Of a stretch of DNA of 64,000 nucleotides, positions 24,153 through 38,396 are shown piece after piece. The position numbers were made by a program, and so were the translations under genes. Position 1 is the stretch's first letter. Every line of letters begins with the position of its first letter. The DNA is from Planobispora longispora. Lineage in GTDB: Bacteria; Actinomycetota; Actinomycetes; Streptosporangiales; Streptosporangiaceae. The stretch spans positions 1-64,000 of the forward strand of contig NZ_BOOH01000028.1 of the NCBI RefSeq assembly GCF_016863135.1, given 5' to 3'. The notes beneath the pieces are model-generated. The model searched no databases. It was not told the origin of the DNA and saw only the letters and a list, made by a program, of their open reading frames with translations.

Positions 24153-26102
24153 CTACCGGGCGCGGCGGGCGCGCAGGAAGTCGCTGACGACATACTCCCC
24201 GAGGCGCTCGGGGCTGGGAGAGAAGACCCGGCCGCCGTTGCGCCGGGCGACCTCGTCCACGAACTCCTTCAGCCGCTCGTCCTCGGCGAGCATGAACACG
24301 TTGAGCGTCGCCCGGCGCCGGGTCATCTTGTCCACCTCGGACAGCGTCAGCTCCAGGGTCTCCGGAGTGGGCGGCCACTCGAAGGCGTAGGAGCCGTTGC
24401 GGCGCAGGTGCGAGGTCGGCTCGCCGTCGGTGACCACGAGCACGACCGGCTCGAAGTCGGGATGGCGGTCCAGATGGCGGCCCGCGATCAGCAGGGCGTG
24501 GTGCAGGTTCGTGCCCTGGACCATGTCCCACTCCAGCCCGGCCAGCTCGTCGGGCGCAAGGACCCTGGCGTAGTTGGAGAAGCCGATGATCTGCACCGAG
24601 TCCTGCGGGAACTTGGAGCTGACCAGGGCCTGCAGGGCCATCGCGGTCTGTTTGGCCGCCGCCCAGGTGCCGCGCAGGGCCATCGAGTAGGACAGGTCGA
24701 CCAGCAGGCAGACCGCCGCGGCCGTGCGCCGCTCGGTCTCGGCCACCTCGAAGTCGTCCACCGACAGGGTCACCGCGCCGCCCCGGCCCGCGCCGCGCCG
24801 TACGCCGTTGACGACCGTGCGGACCACGTCGATGGGCTGCTCGTCGCCGAACCGCCAGGGGCGGGTGGAGCCGGTGAGCTCCCCGGCGGCGCCCGCGTCC
24901 GTCTGGTCGTGGTCGCCGCGGCGGCCGGCGTCGAGGGAGGCGAAGACGCGGCGCAGGGCGGTCTCGCCGAGGCGGCGGACGGCCTTGGGGGTGAGTTCGA
25001 GCCTGCCGCGCTGGCGGCGGAGGTAGCCCTGCTGCTCCAGCTCGCGCTCGATCTGCTTGAGCGCGTTCAGGTCGTCGACGGCCGAGCGGCCGAGCGCGCG
25101 CCGGACCGCCGCCTCGTCGACGTCGTCGATGCTGGCGCCCGGGTAGTCCTGGCGGAGCGCGGCCTCCAGCTGGGTCAGGTCGGCGAGCTCGTCCAGCGCG
25201 GTCACCGCGTCGCCCATGCCCAGCGGCTGGTCGCCGGTGAGGCGCTCGGGGGTGTGCCAGGCCAGGTCGGGGCGGCGGGCGTAGAGGGAGTCGCCCAGCC
25301 GGCGCATCTGCTCGGCCAGTCCCGTCTGCTCCAGCGTCTGGTTGATCAGATTGGCGAGCTCCTCCCGCTGCTGCGGAGTGAGCGAGGCCAGCAGGCGCTG
25401 GGTCGCCGCGGCCCGGCGGGCCAGGCTGTCGACGAGCTCCTCCAGGTTCCGCGGGGAGTCCGGGAACATGTCCCCATATTTCGACATGAAGCTATCGAAA
25501 TCATCCTGGGTGTGCTCGCCCCGGGCGTCCCGGTCGAGCATGTCGTTCAGCTCCGACATCATCTGGCGGACCCGCTCCATGGCCGCCGGGTCGGGATCGG
25601 CCAGCGCCTGCCGCATGCCCTGGAACTGGCTGTCGAGCACCTCCCTGCGCAGCAGGTCGCGCAGCTCCTCGAAGGTCCGCCGGGCGGCCTCCGAGCGCCA
25701 GTCGTAGGCGCTCAGATCCTGGATCGCCCCGGCCGGGTCGTCCGGAACGGCGTCGAGCCGGGTCTCGCGGAACCGGGCGTCGTCGGAGGGATCGGGGAAC
25801 AGCTCCGCCCGCTCCTGGCCGATCGCCTTGTCCAGCAGCGCCCTGGCCCGCTCCAGGGTCCCGTCCAGCCGGCCGCGCTCACGCAGCTCGCGGCGGCGGC
25901 GCCGTACCTCGCGGAGCAGCTCGTCCAGCCCGCGCCGGTTGTCCGCGTCGGGCAGGCCCTGCCGGAGCAGGTCGCGCAGGGCGTGACCGGGGTTGGACCC
26001 GGACAGGATGGAGTCGCCCATCCTGTCCAGCGCCGAACGCACGTCGTACGGCGGGGCGAGCGGGTCGGGCCCGTCGCGGTACTCGCCATAGCGGTAGCTC
26101 AT
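24153..26102 (-). CDS. VWA-domain protein (MoxR-partner, BchD/CoxE-like)
   Basis: 649 aa. A long, charged, helical N-terminal part (1-430, rich in Arg/Asp/Leu) precedes a von Willebrand A domain (about 440-620) with a good MIDAS motif DLSYSM (DxSxS) and later TDGEPTSHL. VWA proteins of this class work with MoxR AAA+ ATPases to remodel or metallate partner proteins. GGAG precedes ATG 26102. It follows the ATPase gene by 47 bp, forming the usual ATPase-VWA operon. The client is unknown. Confidence 0.88.
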   Translation of the reverse strand: MSYRYGEYRDGPDPLAPPYDVRSALDRMGDSILSGSNPGHALRDLLRQGLPDADNRRGLDELLREVRRRRRELRERGRLDGTLERARALLDKAIGQERAELFPDPSDDARFRETRLDAVPDDPAGAIQDLSAYDWRSEAARRTFEELRDLLRREVLDSQFQGMRQALADPDPAAMERVRQMMSELNDMLDRDARGEHTQDDFDSFMSKYGDMFPDSPRNLEELVDSLARRAAATQRLLASLTPQQREELANLINQTLEQTGLAEQMRRLGDSLYARRPDLAWHTPERLTGDQPLGMGDAVTALDELADLTQLEAALRQDYPGASIDDVDEAAVRRALGRSAVDDLNALKQIERELEQQGYLRRQRGRLELTPKAVRRLGETALRRVFASLDAGRRGDHDQTDAGAAGELTGSTRPWRFGDEQPIDVVRTVVNGVRRGAGRGGAVTLSVDDFEVAETERRTAAAVCLLVDLSYSMALRGTWAAAKQTAMALQALVSSKFPQDSVQIIGFSNYARVLAPDELAGLEWDMVQGTNLHHALLIAGRHLDRHPDFEPVVLVVTDGEPTSHLRRNGSYAFEWPPTPETLELTLSEVDKMTRRRATLNVFMLAEDERLKEFVDEVARRNGGRVFSPSPERLGEYVVSDFLRARRAR

Positions 26103-26149
26103 GCCACTCCGCCCTCACAGCTCATGTACTCAGGTACGGCCTTCGCGGC

Positions 26150-27565
26150 TCACGTGCGGTAGACCGCCGCGCCGTCCGCCTCGTCCTTGGACAGGCGGCG
26201 CAGGAGGTAGAGCCCCTCCAGGGTGAACTCCAGCGCCGCCGCCGCGTGCCCGGGGGACTCGTCGCCGATGCCGAGCCGCGACATGATCTTGGCCAGGCCG
26301 GTCACCGGGCCGATCGCGCGGAGCAGCTCGGCGGCGGGCACCATGGGCCCGGACTCCACCTGCGCGCCCTCGGAGAACTTCTCCAGCAGCACCGTCAGGT
26401 CCATGCCGCCGAGCGTGCCGCGGAAGGTCTCGGCCACGGCCCGGCGGAGCAGGTGCGCCAGGACGTCGGTCTCCCGCCCCTCCTCGCTGACCTCGAACTC
26501 CACCTTGCCGCGGAGCGTGTGCACGATGCCGGGGAGGTCGGCCACCCGGGTCACCGCGTGCTCCTCGCCGGTCAGCGCGGCCCGCCGTACGGCGGAGGCG
26601 GCGGCGGTCTCGGCGGCGGCGATGGAGAAACGGACCGAGACGCCGGAGCGCGAGTCGACCGCGGTGGACTCGCGGACCAGCCGGGTGAAGCGCGCGATCA
26701 CCTCGATCAGGTGGTCGGGGAGGTCGGCGCCCACGTGGTCGAGCGCGGCCTCCTGGCGGATGAGCGTGAGCTCGGCCTCGACCGAGAGCGGGTAGTGGGT
26801 GCGGATCTCGGCGCCGAAGCGGTCCTTGAGCGGGGTGATGATCCGGCCGCGGTTGGTGTAGTCCTCCGGGTTGGCGCTGGCGATCAGCAGGATGTCCAGG
26901 GGCAGGCGCAGGTTGTAGCCCCGGACCTGGATGTCGCGCTCCTCCAGCACGTTGAGCAGCGACACCTGGATGCGCTCGGCCAGGTCGGGCAGCTCGTTGA
27001 CGGAGAAGACGCCCCGGTTGCTCCGCGGGACCAGGCCGTAGTGCACGGTCTCCGGGTCGCCGAGCGTGCGCCCCTCGGCGATCCTGACCGGGTCGATGTC
27101 GCCGATCAGGTCGCCCACGGAGGTGTCGGGGGTGGCGAGCTTCTCCCCGTAGCGGGCGTCGCGGTGCCGCCAGGAGATCGGGAGGTCCTCGCCCGCGGAC
27201 TCCGCCAGGCGGCGGCAGCGGACGCAGGAGGGGGCGTAGGGGTGGTCGTTGATCTCGCAGCCGTCCACGACCGGGGTCCACTCGTCGAGCAGCCCGGAGA
27301 CGGTGCGGATGAGCCGGGTCTTGCCCTGGCCGCGCTCGCCCAGCAGGACGAGGTCGTGCCCGGCGAGAAGCGCCCGCTCCAGCTGGGGCAGGACGGTGTC
27401 GTCGAAGCCGATGATGCCCGGGAACCGCGGCTGCCCCGACCGGAGGCGGGCCAGGAGGTTCTCGCGGATCTCGGCCTTGACGGTGCGGTGGATATGGCCA
27501 CTCGCGCGAAGCTCGCGCAGAGTCTGTGGCTCTGGGATGTTCCGTGGCTCTGGAATGTCAGGCAC
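26150..27565 (-). CDS. MoxR-type AAA+ ATPase (ChlI/BchI-like)
   Basis: 471 aa. Walker A is GERGQGKTRL (about 77-86). A ChlI-like insert has two Cys pairs nearby (GCEIND and SCVRCRRL, possibly a zinc site). GVFSVNELPDL gives the Walker B region, and sensor 1 is LIASANPEDYTNRGRIITPLKDRFG. The ATPase would drive remodelling by the VWA partner encoded just downstream. The start is GTG 27565; no clear Shine-Dalgarno is visible. The N-terminal tail repeats I-P-E-P. Confidence 0.88.
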   Translation of the reverse strand: MPDIPEPRNIPEPQTLRELRASGHIHRTVKAEIRENLLARLRSGQPRFPGIIGFDDTVLPQLERALLAGHDLVLLGERGQGKTRLIRTVSGLLDEWTPVVDGCEINDHPYAPSCVRCRRLAESAGEDLPISWRHRDARYGEKLATPDTSVGDLIGDIDPVRIAEGRTLGDPETVHYGLVPRSNRGVFSVNELPDLAERIQVSLLNVLEERDIQVRGYNLRLPLDILLIASANPEDYTNRGRIITPLKDRFGAEIRTHYPLSVEAELTLIRQEAALDHVGADLPDHLIEVIARFTRLVRESTAVDSRSGVSVRFSIAAAETAAASAVRRAALTGEEHAVTRVADLPGIVHTLRGKVEFEVSEEGRETDVLAHLLRRAVAETFRGTLGGMDLTVLLEKFSEGAQVESGPMVPAAELLRAIGPVTGLAKIMSRLGIGDESPGHAAAALEFTLEGLYLLRRLSKDEADGAAVYRT

Positions 27566-27772
27566 GGGAACGAGACTACGTCGCCGGAGGCGAAACCGGC
27601 AGCCTCATCACTCTCCTCCCCCCTCCTCCCGATTTCGGATCTTGACCATTGCGTGACGGTCGGCATGCGTGCTCTTCCGCGCAGTGGGGAGAATCGCTCC
27701 AGGAAAAGCTTTGAGGAGTCAGGGAAGTCACTCCGGACGTGAAGGCTTCGGACAAGAGGGGAGGCGAGACGG

Positions 27773-28972
27773 GTGGCATTGTTGACAAGTCGCTTCTCCG
27801 ATGGTCTCGCCGTGGACTCCGACCTGGTCGCGGCGGCCGAGTCGGCGGTGGGCCAGGCCCTGCGCGGGCTGAGCGGGCCACCGGACCTGGTCTGTTTCTT
27901 CGTCTGCGGTGACGACCCGGAGGAAGTGGCCCGCGCCGGCCGGCGCGCGATGAGCCTGGCCTCGGGCGCCACGGTGATCGGCTGCAGCGCGACCGGGGTG
28001 ATCGGGGCGGGGCAGGGGGTCGAGGTGGCGCCGTCGGTCAGCGCGTGGGCCGCCACCCTCGACGGAGCCCGGCTGACCACCTTCGCGCTGGACAGCCTGC
28101 GCGCCGAGGACCGGTTCGTCGTCGTCGGCCTCCCCGAGCGCCGCGCCGACGACCGGGTGGCCATCCTGCTCGCCGACCCCTACAGCTTCCCCGCCGACGG
28201 CTTCGTCGAGCGCTCGGACGAGGTCCTCGGGAACCTCCCGCTGGTCGGCGGCCTGGCCAACGCCTTCCAGGGCCGGGACGCGGTGCGGCTCTTCGCCGAC
28301 GGAGAGGTCTACACCGAGGGCGCCGTCGGTGTGATCATCGGTGGCGCGGTCAGCGTCAGCACGGTGGTCAGCCAGGGCTGCCGCCCGATCGGCCCGTCCA
28401 TGGCGGTCACCCGTGTCGAGGACAACCTGCTGCTCGAACTCGCCGGGCAGCCCGCCCTGGCCCGCCTGGAGGAGATCGTCAGCGCGCTGGACGAGGAGGA
28501 CCGCGACCTGGTCGCCGCGGGCCTGCAGATCGGCATCGCGATGAACGAGTACGCCGAGCGGCACGAGCACGGCGACTTCCTGATCCGGGGGGTGCTCGGC
28601 ATCGACCCCGACCGGGAGGCCGTGGCGATCGGCGACGTCGTCGAGATCGGCCGTACCGTCCGCTTCCAGGTCCGCGACGCCGCGACCGCCGACGAGGACC
28701 TCTACGAACTGCTCGACACCCACCGCGAGCAGTTCGGGCGGGTGGACGGCGCGCTGCTGTTCGCGTGCAACGGCCGCGGATCGGCCATGTTCGGCACCGC
28801 CGACCACGACACGATGGCGGTCAACGACACGCTGGGCCCCATCGGCGTGGCCGGCTTCTTCGCGGCCGGGGAGATCGGTCCCGTCGGCGACCAGAACCAC
28901 GTGCACGGGTTCACCGCGTGCCTGCTGGCCTTCTCCTCCCGCGCGCCCGGTGATCACCCTTATGATCGGTGA
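27773..28972 (+). CDS. FIST domain protein
   Basis: 399 aa. It has FIST-N (about 20-225, with ATVIGCSATGVIG and GLPERRADDRVAILLADPYSFP) and FIST-C (about 235-380, with DGALLFACNGRGSAMFG and GVAGFFAAGEIGPVGDQNHVHGFTACLLAF). FIST domains are thought to bind small ligands such as amino acids in signal transduction. No kinase is fused here. GAGGGGAGGCGAG precedes GTG 27773. The stop (TGA 28970-28972) directly abuts the ATG of the ROK gene, so the two are cotranslated. Confidence 0.87.
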   Translation: MALLTSRFSDGLAVDSDLVAAAESAVGQALRGLSGPPDLVCFFVCGDDPEEVARAGRRAMSLASGATVIGCSATGVIGAGQGVEVAPSVSAWAATLDGARLTTFALDSLRAEDRFVVVGLPERRADDRVAILLADPYSFPADGFVERSDEVLGNLPLVGGLANAFQGRDAVRLFADGEVYTEGAVGVIIGGAVSVSTVVSQGCRPIGPSMAVTRVEDNLLLELAGQPALARLEEIVSALDEEDRDLVAAGLQIGIAMNEYAERHEHGDFLIRGVLGIDPDREAVAIGDVVEIGRTVRFQVRDAATADEDLYELLDTHREQFGRVDGALLFACNGRGSAMFGTADHDTMAVNDTLGPIGVAGFFAAGEIGPVGDQNHVHGFTACLLAFSSRAPGDHPYDR

Positions 28973-30019
28973 ATGTCCGATTCTGTGCTCGCCATCGACA
29001 TCGGCGGGACGAAGCTCGCCGCCGCCCTGATCGGCCCGGACGGAGACATCCGGGTGGCGGAGCGGGTCGCGACGCCGCCCGGCGGTGACGCCCGCACGCT
29101 GTGGGAGGCGCTCGACGGGCTGGTCTGCGACGTCACCGGCGACACCGCGGTCACCGGGGTCGGGATCGGCTGCGGCGGGCCGATGACCTGGCCTGAGGGG
29201 GCGGTCTCCCCGCTGAACATGCCGGGCTGGCGGGCCTTCCCGCTCCGGGACCGGCTGGCCGGGCGTTTCCCCGGCGTCCCGGTCCGCATCCACAATGACG
29301 CCGTCTGCGTGGCGGCGGCCGAGCACTGGCGGGGCGCCGGGCGGGGCAGCTCCAACATGCTCGGCATGGTCGTGTCCACGGGCGTGGGCGGCGGACTGAT
29401 CCTCGGCGGCCGGCTGATCGACGGCGGCAGCGGCAACGCGGGCCACATCGGGCACGTCGTGGTCGACCCGGACGGCCCCGCCTGCGAGTGCGGCGGCCGC
29501 GGCTGCCTGGAGGCCGTCGCCCGCGGCCCCGGCCTGGCGGCGTGGGCGGTCGGGCAGGGGTGGGTCCCGGGCCGGGCGACGGCCGAGGGTGCCGAGACTC
29601 CGGCCTACGCCGAGGCGGCGACCGCCACCGGGCGGCAGCTCGCGCTGACGGCCGAGGGCGTCGAGACTCCGGCTTACGTCGAGGCGGCGACCGCCACCGG
29701 GCGGCAGCTCGCGCTGGACGCCGCGGCGGGGGACGCCGTCGCCCTGACCGCCATGCGCAGGGCCGGGCGGGCGCTCGGCCTGGCCATCGCCTCCGCCACC
29801 CACCTGTGCGATCTCGACGTGGTCACCGTCGGCGGCGGCCTCTCCCAGTCGGGATCCCTGCTGTTCGACCCGCTGGAGGAGACCCTCCGCGCCCACGCCG
29901 GGCTGGACTTCGCCCGGCGCGTCCGCGTGGTCCCGGCCGCCCTCGGCCAGGACGCCGGCCTCGTCGGCGCCGCCGCCCTCATCCTCGCCGCCGACCGCTA
30001 CTGGTCCCCCGAGGACTAG
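28973..30019 (+). CDS. ROK family protein (glucokinase-like) with internal 23-aa duplication
   Basis: 348 aa. The ATP-binding motif DIGGTKLAAALIG is at the N-terminus. A substrate region has IHNDAVCVAAAE. The ROK zinc motif is HIGHVVVDPDGPACECGGRGCLE. No HTH is present, so it is a kinase rather than a repressor. After the zinc motif a 23-residue block (TAEGxETPAYxEAATATGRQLAL) occurs twice in tandem, making the linker longer than usual. Sugar specificity cannot be assigned. The start abuts the FIST stop. Confidence 0.88.
   Translation: MSDSVLAIDIGGTKLAAALIGPDGDIRVAERVATPPGGDARTLWEALDGLVCDVTGDTAVTGVGIGCGGPMTWPEGAVSPLNMPGWRAFPLRDRLAGRFPGVPVRIHNDAVCVAAAEHWRGAGRGSSNMLGMVVSTGVGGGLILGGRLIDGGSGNAGHIGHVVVDPDGPACECGGRGCLEAVARGPGLAAWAVGQGWVPGRATAEGAETPAYAEAATATGRQLALTAEGVETPAYVEAATATGRQLALDAAAGDAVALTAMRRAGRALGLAIASATHLCDLDVVTVGGGLSQSGSLLFDPLEETLRAHAGLDFARRVRVVPAALGQDAGLVGAAALILAADRYWSPED
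29578..29715 (+). repeat. 69-bp tandem duplication within the ROK gene
   Basis: 29578-29646 and 29647-29715 are near-identical and keep the reading frame. They differ by only a few bases, including two that change Ala to Val, so the duplication is fairly recent. Confidence 0.95.
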
Positions 30020-30086
30020 CGGCTCTCCCGGGATCGGCGGCGCCGGGCTCCGCCGGATGAGACGCGGTCGCCGTGCGGACCCCGGC

Positions 30087-31559
<1,473 letters not shown>

Positions 31560-31815
31560 GCCGAGAGTCCCCTTTCCGGCCCGGACGGTGCCGGGGCGCA
31601 GATTCGCAAGCCTACGCGAGCTCGCGTTTCCGGGCACTCACTTAGCGTGACGGACTGGAAAGTGTGACGGGGCCGTCGCCGGGACCCGCGGCGGGGCCTC
31701 TGCGGGAACGGCCCTGCCGCGGCTCGTCACGGCTCGTCGCGGTGGCGCCGCCCGCCGCCGCGTCCGCGCCGCCGTGTCGTCGCACGGCGACGCGGGTCAC
31801 GGACCGTCACGCGGC

Positions 31816-33027
<1,212 letters not shown>

Positions 33028-33507
33028 ATGACGATCGATCGGCTCGACGCCCGGCTCATCTCCCTGCTGACCGAGGAGCCGAAGCTGGGCGTGCTGGAGT
33101 GCTCCCGGCGGCTCGGGGTGGCGCGGGGGACCGTCCAGGCCCGCCTCGACCGGCTGGCCGAGCGGGGAGTGATCACCGGTTACGGTCCCGACGTCGCCCC
33201 CGCCGCGCTCGGCTACGACGTGACCGCCTTCGTCACCCTGCAGATCCGCCAGGTCAGCGGGCACGACCCGGTCGCCGACCAGCTCGCGGGGATCCCGGAG
33301 GTGCTGGAGGTCCACACGATCACCGGCGGCGACGACATGCACTGCCGGGTGGTGGCGCGCAGCAACGCCGACCTGCAGCGGGTCATCGACCTGATCGTCG
33401 ACGTCCGGGGAGTGGTCAGGACCTCCTCGGTGATCGCCCTCGACACGCCGGTGCCATATCGGATCCTGCCTTTGGTGAATGATGTCCCGCGCAGGGGGAA
33501 CTCGTAG
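33028..33507 (+). CDS. Lrp/AsnC family transcriptional regulator
   Basis: 159 aa. Winged helix N-terminus (DRLDARLISLLTEEPKLGVLE, then the recognition region RGTVQARLDRLAERGVI), followed by an AsnC/RAM ligand-binding domain (residues 75-150, with ITGGDDMHCRVVARSNADLQ). It is transcribed divergently from hppD, so control of tyrosine degradation is likely. The ligand is unknown, probably tyrosine or phenylalanine. Confidence 0.88.
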   Translation: MTIDRLDARLISLLTEEPKLGVLECSRRLGVARGTVQARLDRLAERGVITGYGPDVAPAALGYDVTAFVTLQIRQVSGHDPVADQLAGIPEVLEVHTITGGDDMHCRVVARSNADLQRVIDLIVDVRGVVRTSSVIALDTPVPYRILPLVNDVPRRGNS

Positions 33508-33612
33508 CCGTACCATCCGAGAAGGAATCAGACTTCGTTATCCATCGTTTACCCTTAACGGTTCGCGCAGCTGAGGGGGGCGGCGCGGCCTCGAACGGGG
33601 GGTGTTGGACAG

Positions 33613-35856
33613 GTGGGGAAGGGCAGTCGCGGGAAAAGACTGCTGCGGGCCGGGCTCGTCGTCCTCGGCGTCGGTTTCGTCGCGGCTCTGGGCCTGTTCG
33701 CGGTGGCCTGGGCGATGACCCCGATTCCGGACAGCACGCAGGACGGCGCGACCGCGCAGGGATCGGTGATCTACTACCGCGACGGCAAGACCGTCCTCGC
33801 CAAGCAGGGGGTCAACCGCAGGACCGTGAGCCTGGACAAGGTTCCCGAGAGCCTGCGGAACGCGGTCATCGCCGCCGAGAACCGCTCTTTCTACACCGAC
33901 AGCGGCGTGTCCCTGAAGGGAAGCGCGCGGGCCGTGTGGTCCACGGTCACCGGGCAGCAGCTCCAGGGCGGCTCCACGATCACCCAGCAGATGGTCCGCA
34001 ACTACTACAGCGGCCTCAGCCAGGAGCGGTCCGCCGTCCGCAAGCTCAAAGAGATCATGATCTCCCTGAAGGTCGACCGGTCCAAGTCCAAGGACTGGGT
34101 CCTGGAGCAGTACCTCAACACGATCTACTTCGGCCGGGGCGCCCACGGCGTCCAGGCCGCCGCCGACGCCTACTTCCGCAAGGACGTCTCCAAGCTGACC
34201 GTCGCCGAGAGCGCCTACCTGGCCTCGGTGATCCAGCAGCCGACCCGGTTCGCCGAGCCCCAGGGCGCCGACCTGGAGGCGGTCAGGGCCCGCTGGCAGT
34301 GGGTGATCGACGGCATGGTGCAGACCGGCGCGCTGTCGGCGGACGAGGCCGCCGGGGTCCGGTTCCCGAAGCTGAAGGAGGCCCGGGAGGTCTTCACGCC
34401 CAAGGGGCAGGAAGGCTACATGCTCGACCAGGTCATGACCGAGCTGGCCCAGATGGGATACACCCGCGAGGTCGTCAACCAGGGCGGCCTGAAGATCGTG
34501 ACCACCTTCGACCGGAAGCTCATGGCGGCGGCCGAGCAGGCCGTCAACTCGGTCCTGCCGGAGGACACCCCCAAGAAGGTCCGCACCGGACTGGCCGCGG
34601 TCGACCCCGCCACCGGTGAGGTGCTGGCCTTCTACGGCGGGCGGAGCTACGCCGCCAACAAGTACGACAACGCCTTCTCCGCCAAGGTCCAGGCGGGCTC
34701 CACCTTCAAGGCGTACGCGCTGGCGGCGGCCCTGGAGGACGGCCGCTTCACCCTCGACACGCGGGTCGAGGGCAACTCGCCCATGCGGGTCGCCACCGCC
34801 CCCAAGGGCATCCCCAACTCCGGCGGGGTCTCCTACGGCCAGGTCAACCTGGTCAAGGCCATGCGGCATTCGGTGAACACCGCGTTCGTGGACCTCGGCC
34901 AGCAGGTCGGCCTCGACAAGGTCGTCAAGGCCGCCGAGGTCGCGGGCATCCCGGCCGCCCAGCTCGCGCCGCACCAGGGGGCGGCCACCCTGCCGCTGGG
35001 CGTGGCCTCGGTGAGCGCCGTGCAGAACGCCTCCGGCTACGCCACCTTCGCCGCGGACGGCGTCTACCGCAAGCCCCACGTGATCCGCTCGGTCAGGGAC
35101 GCCGACGGCACCGACAAGGTGTCCGTCAAGGGCGTCCAGGCGTTCTCCGAGCAGACCGCCGCCGACGTCACCTACACGCTGACCAAGGTCGTCACCGGGG
35201 GCACCGGCACCGCCGCCCGCCTCTACGAGCGCCCCGCGGCCGGCAAGACCGGCACCACCGACAAGTCGGCCGCCGCCTGGTTCGCCGGATACACCCCGCA
35301 GCTCGCCGTCGCGGTGGACATGTTCCGCGACGACAACAAGCCGGTGGTGGTCGGCGGGAGCGTCCAGTACGGCGGGCAGTACCCCGCCCAGATCTGGCGC
35401 GCGTTCATGGCCGAGGCGATGGAGGGCGAGCCCGTCGAGCAGTTCCCCGAGCCCTCGACGCGCGGCTACTCGCCCCCCTACGGGTACGACCCCTTCCCCG
35501 ACCAGGACGGCGAGTACGGCGGCGACGAGTTCATCGAGCCGACTCCGCAGCCGGAGCCGACGCCCGTCCCGACCCCGGAGGAGACGGAGGAGCCGGCCCC
35601 CGACGTGACGGTCGTCCCCACCCCCGACGGCCCGGGCGACGGCACCGGCGACGGCGGGGGCGGGAACGGTGACGGCACCGGCAACGGCAACGGCGGGGGA
35701 GGCGACGGCACCGGCGACGGCAACGGAGACGGCGGAGACTGGTCCGGCGGCGGTGGCGACGGGACCGGCAACGGAGGCGGCGGAGACAGAGGCGACAGCG
35801 GCCTCCCCACCGGCGGCCGGACGGGCCAGGTGGCCGAGCCCCGCATCACCGGCTGA
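33613..35856 (+). CDS. Bifunctional penicillin-binding protein (class A)
   Basis: 747 aa. Membrane anchor at about 10-35. The GT51 glycosyltransferase domain has AAENRSFYTDSGV (catalytic Glu89; the usual EDRxF is EN here), GGSTITQQMVRNYY and EQYLNTIYFGRGAHGVQAA. The transpeptidase domain has SxxK at Ser363-Lys366 (AGSTFKAY), SVN, and GKTGTTDKSAAAWFAGY. The tail from about residue 640 is Pro/Glu- then Gly/Asp/Thr-rich low complexity. It polymerises and crosslinks peptidoglycan. GTG 33613 is used. It converges with the DUF255 gene. Confidence 0.92.
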   Translation: MGKGSRGKRLLRAGLVVLGVGFVAALGLFAVAWAMTPIPDSTQDGATAQGSVIYYRDGKTVLAKQGVNRRTVSLDKVPESLRNAVIAAENRSFYTDSGVSLKGSARAVWSTVTGQQLQGGSTITQQMVRNYYSGLSQERSAVRKLKEIMISLKVDRSKSKDWVLEQYLNTIYFGRGAHGVQAAADAYFRKDVSKLTVAESAYLASVIQQPTRFAEPQGADLEAVRARWQWVIDGMVQTGALSADEAAGVRFPKLKEAREVFTPKGQEGYMLDQVMTELAQMGYTREVVNQGGLKIVTTFDRKLMAAAEQAVNSVLPEDTPKKVRTGLAAVDPATGEVLAFYGGRSYAANKYDNAFSAKVQAGSTFKAYALAAALEDGRFTLDTRVEGNSPMRVATAPKGIPNSGGVSYGQVNLVKAMRHSVNTAFVDLGQQVGLDKVVKAAEVAGIPAAQLAPHQGAATLPLGVASVSAVQNASGYATFAADGVYRKPHVIRSVRDADGTDKVSVKGVQAFSEQTAADVTYTLTKVVTGGTGTAARLYERPAAGKTGTTDKSAAAWFAGYTPQLAVAVDMFRDDNKPVVVGGSVQYGGQYPAQIWRAFMAEAMEGEPVEQFPEPSTRGYSPPYGYDPFPDQDGEYGGDEFIEPTPQPEPTPVPTPEETEEPAPDVTVVPTPDGPGDGTGDGGGGNGDGTGNGNGGGGDGTGDGNGDGGDWSGGGGDGTGNGGGGDRGDSGLPTGGRTGQVAEPRITG

Positions 35857-35883
35857 CCCGGAGCTAGTTCCGGGGCGGGTCCG

Positions 35884-37917
<2,034 letters not shown>

Positions 37918-38396
37918 CGAACGCTCCTGGGTGCGTGGTGCGTGTGCTCTCGTGGCGCGGGCGCCGAGGGCCGTGTCCTGAACTCTTTCCCGGATGAGTC
38001 TTTCCCGGATGGCGCCGTTCCACTAAATCAGGGGGCGGTCCGGTGGATCGAGCACGGCCCGGCGGGCGGGAGCGGGACGGGCGGCCCATGGGACGTTCCC
38101 GGGGCCGGGAGCCGGTGGATTCGGTAAAACGTGCTCCGTCTCTTGTCCACGTCGTTTATCTCATCAGCGAGGCACTATGATCACAAAAAATCACAAAAAG
38201 GACGAACTGCTCTTTAATCTCACCAGTTAGCTAGCTTCCTATAACGGGTGTGTAATGTTTCACTGTCTTCCCGCCTGCGGCTCGCGGAGGGAGGTACCTT
38301 TGGCGCGTTAGAATTCGCTTGAGTTCTGACTTTCTTTGCATCCCCCGGCCCAGGCTCCTGCCGTGCCTGGTAGGCCCTATAGAGCGGTTTGAGGAT
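37918..38396. promoter_or_regulatory. Upstream region of the fxs operon
   Basis: 479 bp non-coding, clearly more AT-rich than its surroundings from about 38150 onward. It holds a 10-bp perfect tandem repeat ATCACAAAAA (38180-38189 and 38190-38199) and a near-palindrome AGAATTC-gctt-GAGTTCT at 38310-38327. TAGAAT at 38309-38314 could be a -10. The first 200 bp carry the promoter side of the DUF255 gene. No gene seen. Confidence 0.55.

Noticed and set aside
27728-29896. 722-codon reverse open frame opposite FIST and ROK genes
   Set aside because: Antisense shadow without recognisable domain; both sense genes have strong motifs.
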